DNA of 64,000 bases from Planctomycetota bacterium (GCA_029245865.1 JAQWOM010000009.1:274398-338397); one strand, 5' to 3'; shown: positions 45,508 through 55,585, numbered from the stretch's first letter. The notes: generated by a model from the sequence alone, not told the origin. A program made the numbers and translations.

Positions 45508-47003
45508 CAGGCAAGAAGCTCCGAATTTACGCGTCCAAACACGTCGGTGAGGCGGTGGTCACGCCCCTCGTGCCTGATCGTCATGCGTTGGTGGTCGAGA
45601 CCTAATAGGTGAAGTAGCGTTGCATGCAGATCGTGAACATCCACCGGGTCTTCTGTGATGTTGTACGAATAGTCATCGGTAGACCCGTACACAATCCCAG
45701 GACGAACACCTCCTCCCGCAAGCCACAAGCTAAAGCAGCGCGGATGATGATCGCGACCGTAGTTGTCTTCTGTGAGGGTCCCCTGGCTGTAGACAGTTCT
45801 GCCGAATTCACCGGCCCAGATCACGAGTGTGTCATCGAGCAGTCCACGTCTCTTGAGGTCTAAGAGAAGTGCTGCTTGCGGCTGATCGACCGCAGCACAC
45901 TGATCGCGAATCTCCTTGGGGAGGTTGTTGTGCGCGTCCCAACCGCGCATGTAAAGCTGAATGAAACGCACGCCTCGCTCTGCCAATCGGCGCGCGAGCA
46001 GGCAATTGGCGGCAAAGCTGCCAGAAACATTCACCTGATCCCCGTAGAGTTCCAATGTCTCGGCGCTCTCATCGCTGAAATCTACGAGGTCGGGTACCGA
46101 CATCTGCATGCGATAGGCCATCTCGGCCTGCGCAATCCGAGCTTGCACTTCCGGATCGAGGCTGCGCCGCATTTCACGCTCATTCATCTCACCCACCAGG
46201 TCGAGCATGCGCCGCCGATCCGACCGACTCACTCCAGGGGGGTTGTCCAGATAGAGCACAGGGTCACCTGTGCTACGCAAGCGACAACCTTGGTGCTCTC
46301 CCGGAAGAAACCCGCTCCCCCAGAAGCGCGACGACAGAGCCTGCATATTCCCGAAGCCCTGACTGATCAACACCACGAAGGCCGGCAAATTGGCACAACT
46401 GCTTCCCAGGCCATAACTCATCCAACTACCGAACGACGGACGCCCTGGTTGCTGCGACCCTGTTTGAAAAAAAGTAATGCCAGGCTCGTGGTTGATCGCC
46501 TCGGTGTGCATCGAGCGAATGATGCACAACTCACGACTCAGCTTTGCGGTGTGCGGCATCAGTTCGCTGATCCATGCACCGTCCTGAGAGTTGGGGTAGC
46601 GACTGAAACGAAAGAGCGACGGCGCAACAGGGAAACGACTCTGCCCACTGGTCATTCCCGTCAGGCGCTGACCCTGCCTGATCGAGTCAGGCAGTTCTTC
46701 ATTGAACCGGTCGCGCAACCCAGGTTTGTAGTCAAAGAGGTCTAGCTGACTAGGAGCCCCTTCCATGTGCATGTAGATAACCCGACGTGCGCGCGGGCGA
46801 TGGTGAGTGCCTGTCGAGATTCCACGATTTTTGCCGGACACCGTGTCACCAGCATCCCCGATGAGCCGGGGGGCGAAGGGTGCGGCCGCCCCAAGCAACG
46901 AACTGAGCGCGACACCGCCCAGCGCACCGGACAGTCCAGCCGCCGCCTGTCTAAAAAAGCGACGACGTGTCAGATCAAGGCATCGTTCTTCGCGTGGATC
47001 CAA
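45507..47003 (-). CDS. Tat-exported DUF1501 family protein
   Basis: A 498-residue DUF1501 protein. The Tat signal is TRRRFFRQAAAGLSGALGGVALSSLLGAA (about residues 11-40). Conserved segments are YMHMEGAPSQLDLFDYKPGLRD, SMHTEAINHEPGITFFQTG, GSWMSYGLGS and WAGEFGRTVYSQG, followed by GRDHHPRCFSLWLAGGGVRPG. This is the DUF1501 subtype partnered with DUF1549/DUF1553 genes, unlike the one at 881. The start is TTG 47003 with GAGG close by. It starts 4 bp after the DUF1553 stop and overlaps the next gene by 1 bp, so it belongs to a tight operon. Enzymatic activity is not established. Confidence 0.9.
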   Translation of the reverse strand: MDPREERCLDLTRRRFFRQAAAGLSGALGGVALSSLLGAAAPFAPRLIGDAGDTVSGKNRGISTGTHHRPRARRVIYMHMEGAPSQLDLFDYKPGLRDRFNEELPDSIRQGQRLTGMTSGQSRFPVAPSLFRFSRYPNSQDGAWISELMPHTAKLSRELCIIRSMHTEAINHEPGITFFQTGSQQPGRPSFGSWMSYGLGSSCANLPAFVVLISQGFGNMQALSSRFWGSGFLPGEHQGCRLRSTGDPVLYLDNPPGVSRSDRRRMLDLVGEMNEREMRRSLDPEVQARIAQAEMAYRMQMSVPDLVDFSDESAETLELYGDQVNVSGSFAANCLLARRLAERGVRFIQLYMRGWDAHNNLPKEIRDQCAAVDQPQAALLLDLKRRGLLDDTLVIWAGEFGRTVYSQGTLTEDNYGRDHHPRCFSLWLAGGGVRPGIVYGSTDDYSYNITEDPVDVHDLHATLLHLLGLDHQRMTIRHEGRDHRLTDVFGRVNSELLA

Positions 47004-47007
47004 AACC

Positions 47008-50000
47008 TCAATCCTGGGTCAGGGTTTCGTGCAGGTTCATCACTGCGCTGCTCAGCATGGTCCAAGCAGCAAGCTCAGAACCAGGAACTTCCATAGCATT
47101 CGAAGTTTCACCCACAGCAAGCAATGCCTCAACATCGACTTCTTCTGAAGCGAATCGCGCTCGGAATTCATCCAAGGCGATCTGCAAAATTTCGACTTCA
47201 TCAGCATCTGGGTGACGCCCGCTGCAGGTACGCATCAACCACACAAGTCGTTCGGAATCAGATTCGCCACCCAGCAGCCAGGTGCGCTCCGCAAGAGATC
47301 GAGCGGCTTCAACAAACTGCTCATCATTCCACAGTAACAAGGCTTGCAGCGGAGTGTTCGTGGCCTGCCTGCTGATGACACATGATTCACGAGTTGGCGC
47401 ATCCAAGGTCAACATCGCCGGAGGCGGCACGGCACGTTTCCAGTAGGTATAGAGACTGCGCCGGCGCAGGTCTTCACCAGCCCCGCGCTCAAAGTTTGCC
47501 GTGTTGGATTGCGGCATGGAGACTTCTTTCCAGAGGCCTTCTGGTTGATAGGGCTTCACGGAAGGCCCTCCGAACCGTTCGACAAGCAGCCCCGACGACG
47601 CCAACGCCATATCACGAATCTGCTCGGCGTCCAGGCGACGCCTGGGGTAGCGAGCAAGCAGCCTGTTTTCTGGATCGCGCACTGCAAGATCATCACGGAT
47701 CACGGACGACTGCCGATAGGTCGCACTGGTCACCATGTGCCGCAACAACTCGCGCACATTCCAACCGTCTGTTCGAAACTGAACGGCCAGCCAGTCCAGC
47801 AAATCAGGGTGTGTGGGCCATGCACCCTGCATGCCAAAGTCTTGGCTTGTACCGACAAGCCCTTCACCAAAAAGAAGTTCCCAGAAACGGTTCACCGCAA
47901 CGCGTGCGAAGAGCGGTTGTTCTGGCGTGACAAGCCATTGAGCAAAACCATGGCGGTTCGCCTCAGCACCTTCTGGCATCGGCGGGAGAAAATCCGGTAC
48001 TCCGCGCTGCACGGGACGCTCCTTGTCCGGGTGGTCGTACTGACCACGCATCATGACGAAGGTCTCGCGTGGCTTCTTCAGCTCTGACATGACCATCGTT
48101 TGCGGCACATCTTGCTCGACCGAAACACGCTGCTCTCGTGCGGCGATCCGGGCATCATCCAGCGTGCGATAGCCGTCGAAGTAGAGCCTTCGCCACGCGA
48201 GGCTGAAGTCTTCCGATTGCTCTGAAGTGACCGCATTCTCGGGCAACAACGCCGAGCCCAACTCGTCGATCAAAACACCTTCAGGGTGCTGTGACTCCCA
48301 GGCGAAGCTTGTCGGCCCACCCGTGTTCACAATCTTCAACACGATTGTGTTGCGCCCTGGGTGTAAATCTAACGCCACCCGATCTTGATCGAGATCTGGT
48401 CCACGATTGACACGGTTTTCAAACACGCGCCGCCCATCGTGAAAAACAGCGACCCCGTCATCACTTCCCAGTGCGACTTCCAACTCTCGCGCATCCGGAG
48501 ACCAGATCTCGCGGGAAACAAAAGACACTCCGACAGTGCTCCCAAGCGATGAGATCTCCGCATCAAGAAGTGACCCATCAAAACTCCACTTGCGTTTCTC
48601 TTCGCCAAAGAGCGCTCCTCGATCCACAAACTCTCCGGTCTCTGGACCAAAGGACGTCTCGTAGAGTTGCGCATTCGCAGCTCCCTCCGGTCGAGCGAAG
48701 GGGCCCGCCCGCCACCAGCGCCCGTGCGACGGTTCGAAGGCACTGGTATCAGAAAGTGGCGAAACGCGCATACGAATGCGCCCGAGTGAATGCTGCGTGT
48801 ACGGCGAACGAAACGCCATCCGAACGCGCAACTCACTTCCGCCAGCCTCACCAAACGGTTCGGCGCTCAGCAACAGCAAGTTGCGAGGCCCTGCAGCGTC
48901 ATTGCCGTCCAGCGCCCAGCCCAGGTCATGCCCTGGATCCAGAAGTCGGGTCGGCTCGTGGTCGTAATTGGTCTGCGTGTGATCTGACCAGGCCCAGATC
49001 AACGGCACGGACTGCCACGAACTCTCGTCATTCTCCTCTCTTGAGGTCGGCCGTACGTCCCGTACGTCCCGTACGTCAAGGGTGAGCGATGTCAGCACAG
49101 CGTTTCCATGGCCTGCTCGCCCTGCCCCCGCTTGCCCTGGGATCGCCAGCGCCTCGAGCAGGAGCACGCGCAAGTCGGTCTCTTCCGTGGCGAGAACCAA
49201 CTCATAGTCCTCTTCCATGGGCAGCGGTCCCTCGGCAAGGACCGCACCATCTTCCTGAAGCACCAAGGACACCTCGGCGTCGGACGAATCCGCTGAAACA
49301 ACTTGCGGTGCCGTCCAGTCCAGGCCGGCCTTGTGACGAACCCCTGCAAGGAAATCGGCTCGTTTCGCTTTCTCCCCAGGAATCGGCGCCTCGAGTTGCG
49401 TCGTAAGCTCCGTAATCGTGGCATCTAACTCTGCAAGTCGCTCTTCCTGCTCAGCTGTCGGAACTCGAAGAGAAGGCTCATAGGCCCGGTTGCTGTCTGG
49501 AGTTTGTGAATACAGACCAGGCTCATCGTTGCTGTTGAAAAACGCGAGCAACCCGTAGTAATCCTCCTGGGTAACTGGATCAAACTTATGGTCGTGACAA
49601 CGCGCACAGCCCACCGTCAATCCCAAAAACACAGCACTCGTGGTATTCACCCGATCCACCGCATACTCGAGCAAATACTCCTCGTCTATGGCCCCGCCTT
49701 CATCAGTTATGACGTGATTGCGATTGAATCCACTGGCGGTGCGCTGCTGCACCGAGGCCTCTGGCAACAAGTCGCCGGCGAGTTGTTCGATCACAAAGCG
49801 GTCATAGGGCAAATTGTCACGTAATGCAGAAAGGACCCAATCACGCCAAAGCCACATCTGGCGACCAGCATCCGTGTGAATGCCAATCGTGTCTGCGTAG
49901 CGCGCTGCATCCATCCAAGGCGTTGCCAAGCGCTCAGCAACTCGTGATCGCCAAGGCTCTTGCGTCAGCAACCGGTCAACAAGTGCGACATAGGCCGCAT

Positions 50001-50700
50001 CATCAACAGCAACATCGGTCTGATTGCCCTCACCTCCACACTCTTCAAGAAAGATGTCGAGTTCTTCCACAGAAGGCGGCAATCCGGTGAGGTCCAAGAA
50101 AAGGCGCCGCGCCATCGTCGCCGCATCGGCTCGCGGGGAAGGCTGCACACCTGCAGCTTCAAGGCGTGCGAGCACGAAGGTGTCGAGTGGGTCACGAACC
50201 CAGGACGACTCGATCACTGCGGGCAGTTCTGGCATCACCGGCGCGACAAAGGACCAGTGCGCTTCATAGGCGGCACCCTCTTTGATCCAGCGGGCGAAGT
50301 GAGCCCGATCTTCATTGGAGAGAGCGCGCCGCTTGGCCTGCGGCGGTGGCATCACGACATCTGGATCATCGCTCGTGATTCGTCGCCAGAGTTCACTCGC
50401 CTCAAGGTCACCGGGCACAACTGCCGCGTAACCGCCAAGGTCCGCCAGCGCATGCTCGCGCATGTCGAGCCGCAAGCCGGCCTGCCTGGACGAAGCATCG
50501 GCTCCGTGGCACTGAAAACACCGGTCTGACAGCAAAGGTCGAATGTCACGACCGTAGCGGACGCCCACAACATCTTCGCCAGCCACCGGCCCGGGCGCCT
50601 CTTCCCCCTCCACCTCCACATCGCCCACGCTCGCGGCCGTGGAGCCGGCAAAACAGCCGAGCATCAACACAACACGTGCGGCATGAACACAATCCAGCAA
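47008..50700 (-). CDS. Giant exported PSCyt1-DUF1549-DUF1553 cytochrome protein
   Basis: From TTG 50700 (CGAGG 8 bp upstream) the protein has about 1230 residues and a signal peptide ([22 protein letters not shown]). Domains in order are as follows. PSCyt1 has CFQCH near 61-65 and [15 protein letters not shown]1549/PSCyt2 has [17 protein letters not shown] and a second heme motif [11 protein letters not shown] near 367. A beta-sandwich insertion covers about 440-800. DUF1553/PSD1 has [19 protein letters not shown] and [20 protein letters not shown]. The frame continues to 50829 but loses protein character. It is the first gene of a block with DUF1501, DUF2231-cytochrome and seven-heme genes. 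Role unknown. Confidence 0.88.
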   Translation of the reverse strand: MLDCVHAARVVLMLGCFAGSTAASVGDVEVEGEEAPGPVAGEDVVGVRYGRDIRPLLSDRCFQCHGADASSRQAGLRLDMREHALADLGGYAAVVPGDLEASELWRRITSDDPDVVMPPPQAKRRALSNEDRAHFARWIKEGAAYEAHWSFVAPVMPELPAVIESSWVRDPLDTFVLARLEAAGVQPSPRADAATMARRLFLDLTGLPPSVEELDIFLEECGGEGNQTDVAVDDAAYVALVDRLLTQEPWRSRVAERLATPWMDAARYADTIGIHTDAGRQMWLWRDWVLSALRDNLPYDRFVIEQLAGDLLPEASVQQRTASGFNRNHVITDEGGAIDEEYLLEYAVDRVNTTSAVFLGLTVGCARCHDHKFDPVTQEDYYGLLAFFNSNDEPGLYSQTPDSNRAYEPSLRVPTAEQEERLAELDATITELTTQLEAPIPGEKAKRADFLAGVRHKAGLDWTAPQVVSADSSDAEVSLVLQEDGAVLAEGPLPMEEDYELVLATEETDLRVLLLEALAIPGQAGAGRAGHGNAVLTSLTLDVRDVRDVRPTSREENDESSWQSVPLIWAWSDHTQTNYDHEPTRLLDPGHDLGWALDGNDAAGPRNLLLLSAEPFGEAGGSELRVRMAFRSPYTQHSLGRIRMRVSPLSDTSAFEPSHGRWWRAGPFARPEGAANAQLYETSFGPETGEFVDRGALFGEEKRKWSFDGSLLDAEISSLGSTVGVSFVSREIWSPDARELEVALGSDDGVAVFHDGRRVFENRVNRGPDLDQDRVALDLHPGRNTIVLKIVNTGGPTSFAWESQHPEGVLIDELGSALLPENAVTSEQSEDFSLAWRRLYFDGYRTLDDARIAAREQRVSVEQDVPQTMVMSELKKPRETFVMMRGQYDHPDKERPVQRGVPDFLPPMPEGAEANRHGFAQWLVTPEQPLFARVAVNRFWELLFGEGLVGTSQDFGMQGAWPTHPDLLDWLAVQFRTDGWNVRELLRHMVTSATYRQSSVIRDDLAVRDPENRLLARYPRRRLDAEQIRDMALASSGLLVERFGGPSVKPYQPEGLWKEVSMPQSNTANFERGAGEDLRRRSLYTYWKRAVPPPAMLTLDAPTRESCVISRQATNTPLQALLLWNDEQFVEAARSLAERTWLLGGESDSERLVWLMRTCSGRHPDADEVEILQIALDEFRARFASEEVDVEALLAVGETSNAMEVPGSELAAWTMLSSAVMNLHETLTQD
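49052..49078. repeat. 9 bp tandem repeat CGTACGTCC, three copies
   Basis: Two perfect units and one with a final base change lie inside the DUF1549/1553 gene, encoding DVRDVRDVR on the minus strand. CGTACG is itself self-complementary. The repeat keeps the frame and falls in the central beta-rich insertion. Confidence 0.85.
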
Positions 50701-50922
50701 GAGGGCAACCTCGAGAAAGAGTGGAGTCCGACAACATCCCTTGTGACGGATTTCAGCAGCTAGACAGGATACCGAGGTCAGGGAATCTGCGGCCAGTCGG
50801 CTCAACTTCGGCCTGGAGCCCCAGGACAAGAGCCCAAGAGTGCCCCCGCGGGCTCCTTGCTGGTGCCTGACTCATTCCTTCACCTGCATCTCGAATCGGA
50901 CACATCCGGCTAGAATCCCGAG

Positions 50923-52431
50923 ATGCCTCTCGAAGTGACTCCTTCCTCTCTGCAATCAGCCCCTCTGCCCTGCACCAGCCCCTGGCTGATTGCCGCTCTT
51001 CGAAAACTCGTCACCAGAAGAGAGGGGCTCTGCCGACAACGTTTCACGCAGGCTTTCGCCACAATCTTGGTCACGCTCTGGGGCCTCACGGCCTGCGCAC
51101 CGGAGCCCAAAACGCCGCCCCATGTGATCATCTGGATGGTCGACACTCTGAGAGCTGACCACCTCCATTGCTATGGATATGACCGAGACACCTCGCCGAC
51201 CATCGACTCCCTTGCGGAAGGTGGCGTTCTCTTCGAGAACTTTCACGTACACAGCAACTGGACACAGCCCTCGGTCGCATCGTTACTCAGCGGGTGCTAT
51301 CCACCAACCTTCGCACAAGACTTCACGTCTACAGTTCCCGATGGACTCACCATGGCCGCCGAGTGGTTCCGAGAAAACGGATACGCCACGGCCGGGATGA
51401 CAGTCACGATGGCCACTGCAGCGCGTTACGGATTTGATCAAGGTTTTCGTGTCTACGAGCAGTTAGACATGCGCGAGGATGTTCGGAATCGCAAGCATCG
51501 CGAAGGCCCTGCCTTCGACGCAAAGCGTGTTGTTGACGCAGCAGTTGCATGGCTTGATCACCGCTGGCCTGGCGACCGCCCTTATTTCCTCTACCTACAT
51601 ACAGTCGACCCACACGCCCCCTACGACAGCCACGAAGACACACCTTCTTTTTCTGAGCCTCACGACGGCCCCGTCACGGGAAGCACCGAATCGCTGGCCG
51701 AGGCCCGGAGAACCGGATATGCGTACACGGAGGAAGATCGCCGACACCTCATCGACCTGTACGACGACGAAGTCCGCTACAACGACCACGAACTCGGGCG
51801 GTTGATGGAGGCACTCAAGGAACGCGCACTCGCCGACAACACCCTGATGGTCGTGGTCTCAGATCATGGCGAAGAATTCTGGGACCGCGGCGACCAGGGC
51901 CATGGGCACGACAACTTGCATGGGGAATTGACCCATGTGCCGCTGGTGATGAACTGGCCGGCGGGTCTGCCTTCCGACCGCAGGGTCACAGGGCTCATGC
52001 GTGGGATCGACATGCTGCCGACGCTGCTCGATCTCTGCGGCCTACCTCCGTTACCCGATGCAGATGGATCTTCCGTCGCGCTCGCTGTTCGCAATGGCCA
52101 TGGTTTGAAAGACACCAGATCGATCGTCTTTGCAGACCGCGCCAAAGAACCCTCGGACATTCGCGCGTTGCGAACACCGACACGGCTTTATCACACCCAG
52201 CGCACGGAGGAACCCCAGCTCTTCGATCTCGAGATTGATTCTGCATCTCGCGTCGAGCGCCAGCAGCCTCACGCAACCGAAAGTCAGGCGCTGGGCAAGC
52301 GTCTCGATGCCTGGGAGCAACTGCGGAGCCGGCGCAGTGACGAGTGGCGTGACCGCGCCACCGCAATCCCCGACGACGACACTCGTCGTGCACTCGAGGC
52401 TCTCGGCTACCTCGGCACAAACGACAACTAA
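50923..52431 (+). CDS. Sulfatase-fold lipoprotein, Thr at nucleophile position
   Basis: A 502-residue lipoprotein (LWGLTAC, Cys near residue 60, after a long charged N-terminus, so a start further in is possible). Alkaline phosphatase-superfamily motifs: IIWMVDTLRADHLHCYGYDRDTSPTID, SNWTQPSVASLLSG, FLYLHTVDPHAPY, VVSDHGEEFWDRG and HGELTHVPLVMNWPAG. In the nucleophile motif Thr114 stands where sulfatases have Cys or Ser. It is therefore probably a phosphoester-type enzyme or an unmodified homologue. It is related to the protein at 37974 but lacks its N-terminal region. The next gene starts 28 bp downstream. Confidence 0.84.
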   Translation: MPLEVTPSSLQSAPLPCTSPWLIAALRKLVTRREGLCRQRFTQAFATILVTLWGLTACAPEPKTPPHVIIWMVDTLRADHLHCYGYDRDTSPTIDSLAEGGVLFENFHVHSNWTQPSVASLLSGCYPPTFAQDFTSTVPDGLTMAAEWFRENGYATAGMTVTMATAARYGFDQGFRVYEQLDMREDVRNRKHREGPAFDAKRVVDAAVAWLDHRWPGDRPYFLYLHTVDPHAPYDSHEDTPSFSEPHDGPVTGSTESLAEARRTGYAYTEEDRRHLIDLYDDEVRYNDHELGRLMEALKERALADNTLMVVVSDHGEEFWDRGDQGHGHDNLHGELTHVPLVMNWPAGLPSDRRVTGLMRGIDMLPTLLDLCGLPPLPDADGSSVALAVRNGHGLKDTRSIVFADRAKEPSDIRALRTPTRLYHTQRTEEPQLFDLEIDSASRVERQQPHATESQALGKRLDAWEQLRSRRSDEWRDRATAIPDDDTRRALEALGYLGTNDN

Positions 52432-52459
52432 CGCCCCCCAACACATCGAACATCACCCC

Positions 52460-53572
52460 ATGCTTCTCATCCTCACAACCTTCATCACAGCGCTCTCGGC
52501 TTTCTCTCAGGAGGCCGACTTGCCAACCTCACAGCCAGCACAACCTGGCCTGAAAGAAGATATGCAGTGGGAAGCCAGTCTGCTTGAGGCTGAGAAGTTC
52601 ATCGAAGATGGAGACACCGGCAGTGCCGAGCGCCTTCTGCTCGCGATGCTCGATCGCGCCACCGTGCAGAGCCTTCAGGCCATGGCGGCTCTCGGCCAGC
52701 TTCGATTGTCGGCCGGAGATGCCGAGGGCGCACTTCCTTTGCTGGCAAATGCAGCAGGATCCTTTGAGGCATTAGGCCAGGGGAAAACGCGCCGCACAGC
52801 ACACGTCATTAGCAATCTCGCCGTGGCCTTTGACCGACTCGAACGCTACGAAGAAGCAGAAATCGCAGCACGCCATGCACTCGACATTTTCGTAGAGATC
52901 CATGGTGAGAATCACCGTGAAGTGGCCATCTCGCTCAACAATCTGGCTGGCATTGTCCACGCACAGGGACGCCGAGACGACGAACTCGCCCTACGTAGAC
53001 GCGAGTCCGCTGTCTGGCAAGCCGTCGCGCCCAAAGAAGACAGCATGCGCATGCAGTCTCAATCCGCATTCGCATGGAATTTGACGGCGTCCGGATTACC
53101 CCTCGAGGCGAAACCGCTCTACGAGGAATTGATCCCCGTGCAAATCGCCGTCTGGGGAAAAGACGACATCGCCGTTGCGGACACACGCATCAATTTCGGC
53201 TGGTGCCTGCAGCAGATCGGCGAATTCGAGCAAGCACGCACCGAATACGAAGTCAGCCTGACAGCTCTTGAAAAGGTCCTCGGACCGGATCATTTAGGAC
53301 TCGTGGAGCCGCTGCGCTTCCAGGCCACCCTTCTCCTGGGGATGAACCTCCCAGACGAAGCCGCCGCCTCATTCTCACGAGCTGCCGCGATCGTGAGCGC
53401 CTTCCCGGAAGAAGACGATTCCGGCAAGAAACTCGAAGAGTTGGCCTGGCTCGTCGGAGGACAGGCCACAGCCCTGAAGCAAGCCGGCCGCACCGGGGAG
53501 GCGGCAGCTGTCGAAATGCGCTTGAACCAGTTGCTTGCCGAGACGGAACGACGTGCAGCAGGAGAGAACTAG
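52460..53572 (+). CDS. Exported TPR protein
   Basis: From ATG 52460 the product has 370 residues with a short signal peptide (LLILTTFITALSAFSQ). The frame is open upstream to 52130, inside the sulfatase-fold gene, but is not protein-like there. The rest is tetratricopeptide repeats of the TPR_10/TPR_12 type: AEKFIEDGDTGSAERLLLAMLD, VISNLAVAFDRLERYEEAEIAARHALDIFVEIHGENH, AISLNNLAGIVHAQGRRDDEL and later units. It is probably a periplasmic scaffold. The 28 bp gap suggests co-transcription with the sulfatase-fold lipoprotein. Confidence 0.83.
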   Translation: MLLILTTFITALSAFSQEADLPTSQPAQPGLKEDMQWEASLLEAEKFIEDGDTGSAERLLLAMLDRATVQSLQAMAALGQLRLSAGDAEGALPLLANAAGSFEALGQGKTRRTAHVISNLAVAFDRLERYEEAEIAARHALDIFVEIHGENHREVAISLNNLAGIVHAQGRRDDELALRRRESAVWQAVAPKEDSMRMQSQSAFAWNLTASGLPLEAKPLYEELIPVQIAVWGKDDIAVADTRINFGWCLQQIGEFEQARTEYEVSLTALEKVLGPDHLGLVEPLRFQATLLLGMNLPDEAAASFSRAAAIVSAFPEEDDSGKKLEELAWLVGGQATALKQAGRTGEAAAVEMRLNQLLAETERRAAGEN

Positions 53573-53733
53573 AACAGTTCCTGACCCTTGGCTCGACAGA
53601 CACCGGCCTCCACAAGTCCCTCAAACTCAGGCTTGACCCGCACCTTGGAGTCGCGCAAAGTGCCCGACATCCCCCCCCACAGGGGGCCGAGAACCGAGTG
53701 ACAGAGACCAGCGCCAACAAGCTCCTCATGCAT
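53569..53733 (-). CDS. Possible small protein, 54 aa, unknown
   Basis: A minus-strand frame filling the gap between the TPR gene and the Na/Pi transporter gene. Codon choice is strongly gene-like (AAG, GAG, CTG, GTG, GGC). The product reads MHEELVGAGLCHSVLG and ends VEAGVCRAKGQELF. Its stop overlaps the TPR stop tail-to-tail by 4 bp, and its ATG 53733 is 10 bp from the divergent transporter start. No ribosome-binding site is clear and no family is recognised. Two cysteines could bind a metal. Confidence 0.35.
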   Translation of the reverse strand: MHEELVGAGLCHSVLGPLWGGMSGTLRDSKVRVKPEFEGLVEAGVCRAKGQELF

Positions 53734-53743
53734 ACGACCCGAG

Positions 53744-54889
53744 ATGCCTAGCGCACCCGTCACTGGTCTGAACATGCCGCCCCCAAGAGTCCCCGCCTGG
53801 GCGCGCATCATCCTTCTGTTTGGCCTGCTGTACGGATTTCTCGTGGCCATCGGGCTCATGTCCTCGGCCTTCAAGATTCTGGGTGCAGGTCATGCCGACG
53901 GTCTCTTCTCAGGAGTCGCCAGCCCGTTTGCCGCCCTTGCCGTGGGCATCCTCGGGACGGTGCTCGTGCAGTCCTCGTCCGTCACCACGGCCACCATCGT
54001 CGCCCTCTGCGGTTCGGGACAACTCGACATCGCCACCGCCGTCCCCATGATCATGGGTGCCAACATAGGCACCACCGTGACGAACACGCTCGTGAGTATC
54101 GGGAGCGTACGACGCTCAGCAGAATTCCGTCGCGCCTTCGCCTGTGCCACGGTCCATGACATCTTCAACTACTGTGCGGTTGCCATTCTCTTACCGCTCG
54201 AGATCTACACGGGATACATGCGGCGTGGAGCCACGGAGCTCACCGAGCTCTTTGCGATGGGCGGTGGCATCAAATACGAGAGCCCGATCAAGCACGTGGT
54301 GAAGGCAGGGACCAAGGCCATCAAATCTGGCCTTGAAAGCCTGAATCTGGAAGGCGGCTTCCTGGCGACAGCCTTGCTGCTGATCGCCCTTGCGATGATC
54401 TTCCTCTGCCTGAACTACATCACCAAAAACATGCGGGCATTGCTCGCAAGCCGGATCGAAGCAGGCCTGAACAGCGTGCTCAATCGATCGGGATTGATCG
54501 GCATGCTCGCCGGCGTTGCCATCACCGTGTCGGTCCAATCCTCATCGATCACGACTTCCCTGCTCGTTCCGTTGTGTGCTGCCGGCATCCTCACGCTGCA
54601 GAATGCCTATCCGATCACTCTGGGCGCTAATATAGGCACGACGGTCACGGCCCTCTTGGCCTCCATGGCCACCGACACCTCGCTCGGGCTGACCATCGCC
54701 CTGGTTCATCTCATCTTCAACCTGTCCGGAACGCTGCTCTTCTACCCCATCCGCGCTCTGCGGCAGATTCCCATTCGCGGCGCTCGACGACTTGCGATTC
54801 TTGCCACTCAAAACAAGTTGTGGCTACTGATCTATGTTTTCATCGCCTTTATCCTTATGCCTGGCCTAGGCATCCTCTTATTCGACTGA
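53744..54889 (+). CDS. Na+/phosphate cotransporter (NptA/PF02690 family)
   Basis: A 381-residue membrane protein with about nine hydrophobic segments. The two inverted-repeat signature motifs are QSSSVTTATIVALCGSG and QSSSITTSLLVPLCAAG, each followed by GANIGTTVT. These are typical of the SLC34-like/NptA family, which couples phosphate entry to Na+. The length is that of the transporter domain only, without the fused PhoU domain often found. That domain is supplied by the next gene, 9 bp downstream. Start ATG 53744 has no clear ribosome-binding site; ATG 53774 is an alternative. Confidence 0.88.
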   Translation: MPSAPVTGLNMPPPRVPAWARIILLFGLLYGFLVAIGLMSSAFKILGAGHADGLFSGVASPFAALAVGILGTVLVQSSSVTTATIVALCGSGQLDIATAVPMIMGANIGTTVTNTLVSIGSVRRSAEFRRAFACATVHDIFNYCAVAILLPLEIYTGYMRRGATELTELFAMGGGIKYESPIKHVVKAGTKAIKSGLESLNLEGGFLATALLLIALAMIFLCLNYITKNMRALLASRIEAGLNSVLNRSGLIGMLAGVAITVSVQSSSITTSLLVPLCAAGILTLQNAYPITLGANIGTTVTALLASMATDTSLGLTIALVHLIFNLSGTLLFYPIRALRQIPIRGARRLAILATQNKLWLLIYVFIAFILMPGLGILLFD

Positions 54890-54898
54890 GGGTCCACC

Positions 54899-55561
54899 AT
54901 GTTTCACTGGTTACTCGGAGACAAACAGGGCCTCGCCCGCATCTTCCAGCACTTTGGGCAGATGCTCGAAGACGGCCGGCACATCTTCGATGCGGCTTCA
55001 AACGCACTTCTTGGGGGCACAGACCCCGAGACCATTCGCGATGATCTGTATGCGACCGACCGTCGCATCAACGGGGTCGAGCAAAAAATTCGCCGAGAGC
55101 TCGTTGTTCATCTTGCGGTGAGCGAGCGCACAGAGTTTTCGGTCTGCCTCAAGCTCATGAGTCTCGTCAAAGACGCCGAACGCATTGGCGACTACGCAAA
55201 AAACATCTTTGACCTGGGAGTCGCCGTACCAGGCTTCAATGCAGATCCAGCCCGAGAAGATCTCATCCAGGTTAAAGATCAGGTGAGCCGCCTTCTGGCC
55301 AAGATGCGCAACCTGCACGAGAGTCAGGACGAAGAACTCGCGCGCGCCTTCTGCGAGCAAGGCGAGTCTGTCCTGCGCCACTGCGATGAAAAAGTCGACT
55401 CGCTCCTGAGATCAACCGACAATGATTCTCATGCCGTGACATCTGCTTTGATGTATCGCTACATCAAACGCGTCATGGCCCATTCCATGAACATTGTTTC
55501 GAGCATCTTCATGTCGGTCGACAAGCTCGACTATTTCGACGAGAGCCAAGAGACACGCTAA
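54899..55561 (+). CDS. PhoU-like protein
   Basis: A 220-residue PhoU-like helical bundle protein with a good ribosome-binding site (GAGGG before ATG 54899). PhoU-type sequence includes DLYATDRRINGVEQKIRRELVVHLAV and LMSLVKDAERIGDYAKNIFDLG, where the DAERIGD/DxxxR acidic motif binds metals. The second half has RYIKRVMAHSMNIVSSIFMSVDKLD. It directly follows the Na/Pi transporter and probably modulates its activity, as the C-terminal PhoU domain does in fused NptA homologues. Confidence 0.85.
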   Translation: MFHWLLGDKQGLARIFQHFGQMLEDGRHIFDAASNALLGGTDPETIRDDLYATDRRINGVEQKIRRELVVHLAVSERTEFSVCLKLMSLVKDAERIGDYAKNIFDLGVAVPGFNADPAREDLIQVKDQVSRLLAKMRNLHESQDEELARAFCEQGESVLRHCDEKVDSLLRSTDNDSHAVTSALMYRYIKRVMAHSMNIVSSIFMSVDKLDYFDESQETR

Positions 55562-55585
55562 AGGCCTCTCAAGAGCCGTGCCGCC

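Noticed and set aside
45876-46745. 289-codon plus-strand frame antisense to the DUF1501 gene
   Set aside because: It is fully covered by the conserved DUF1501 coding sequence on the other strand.
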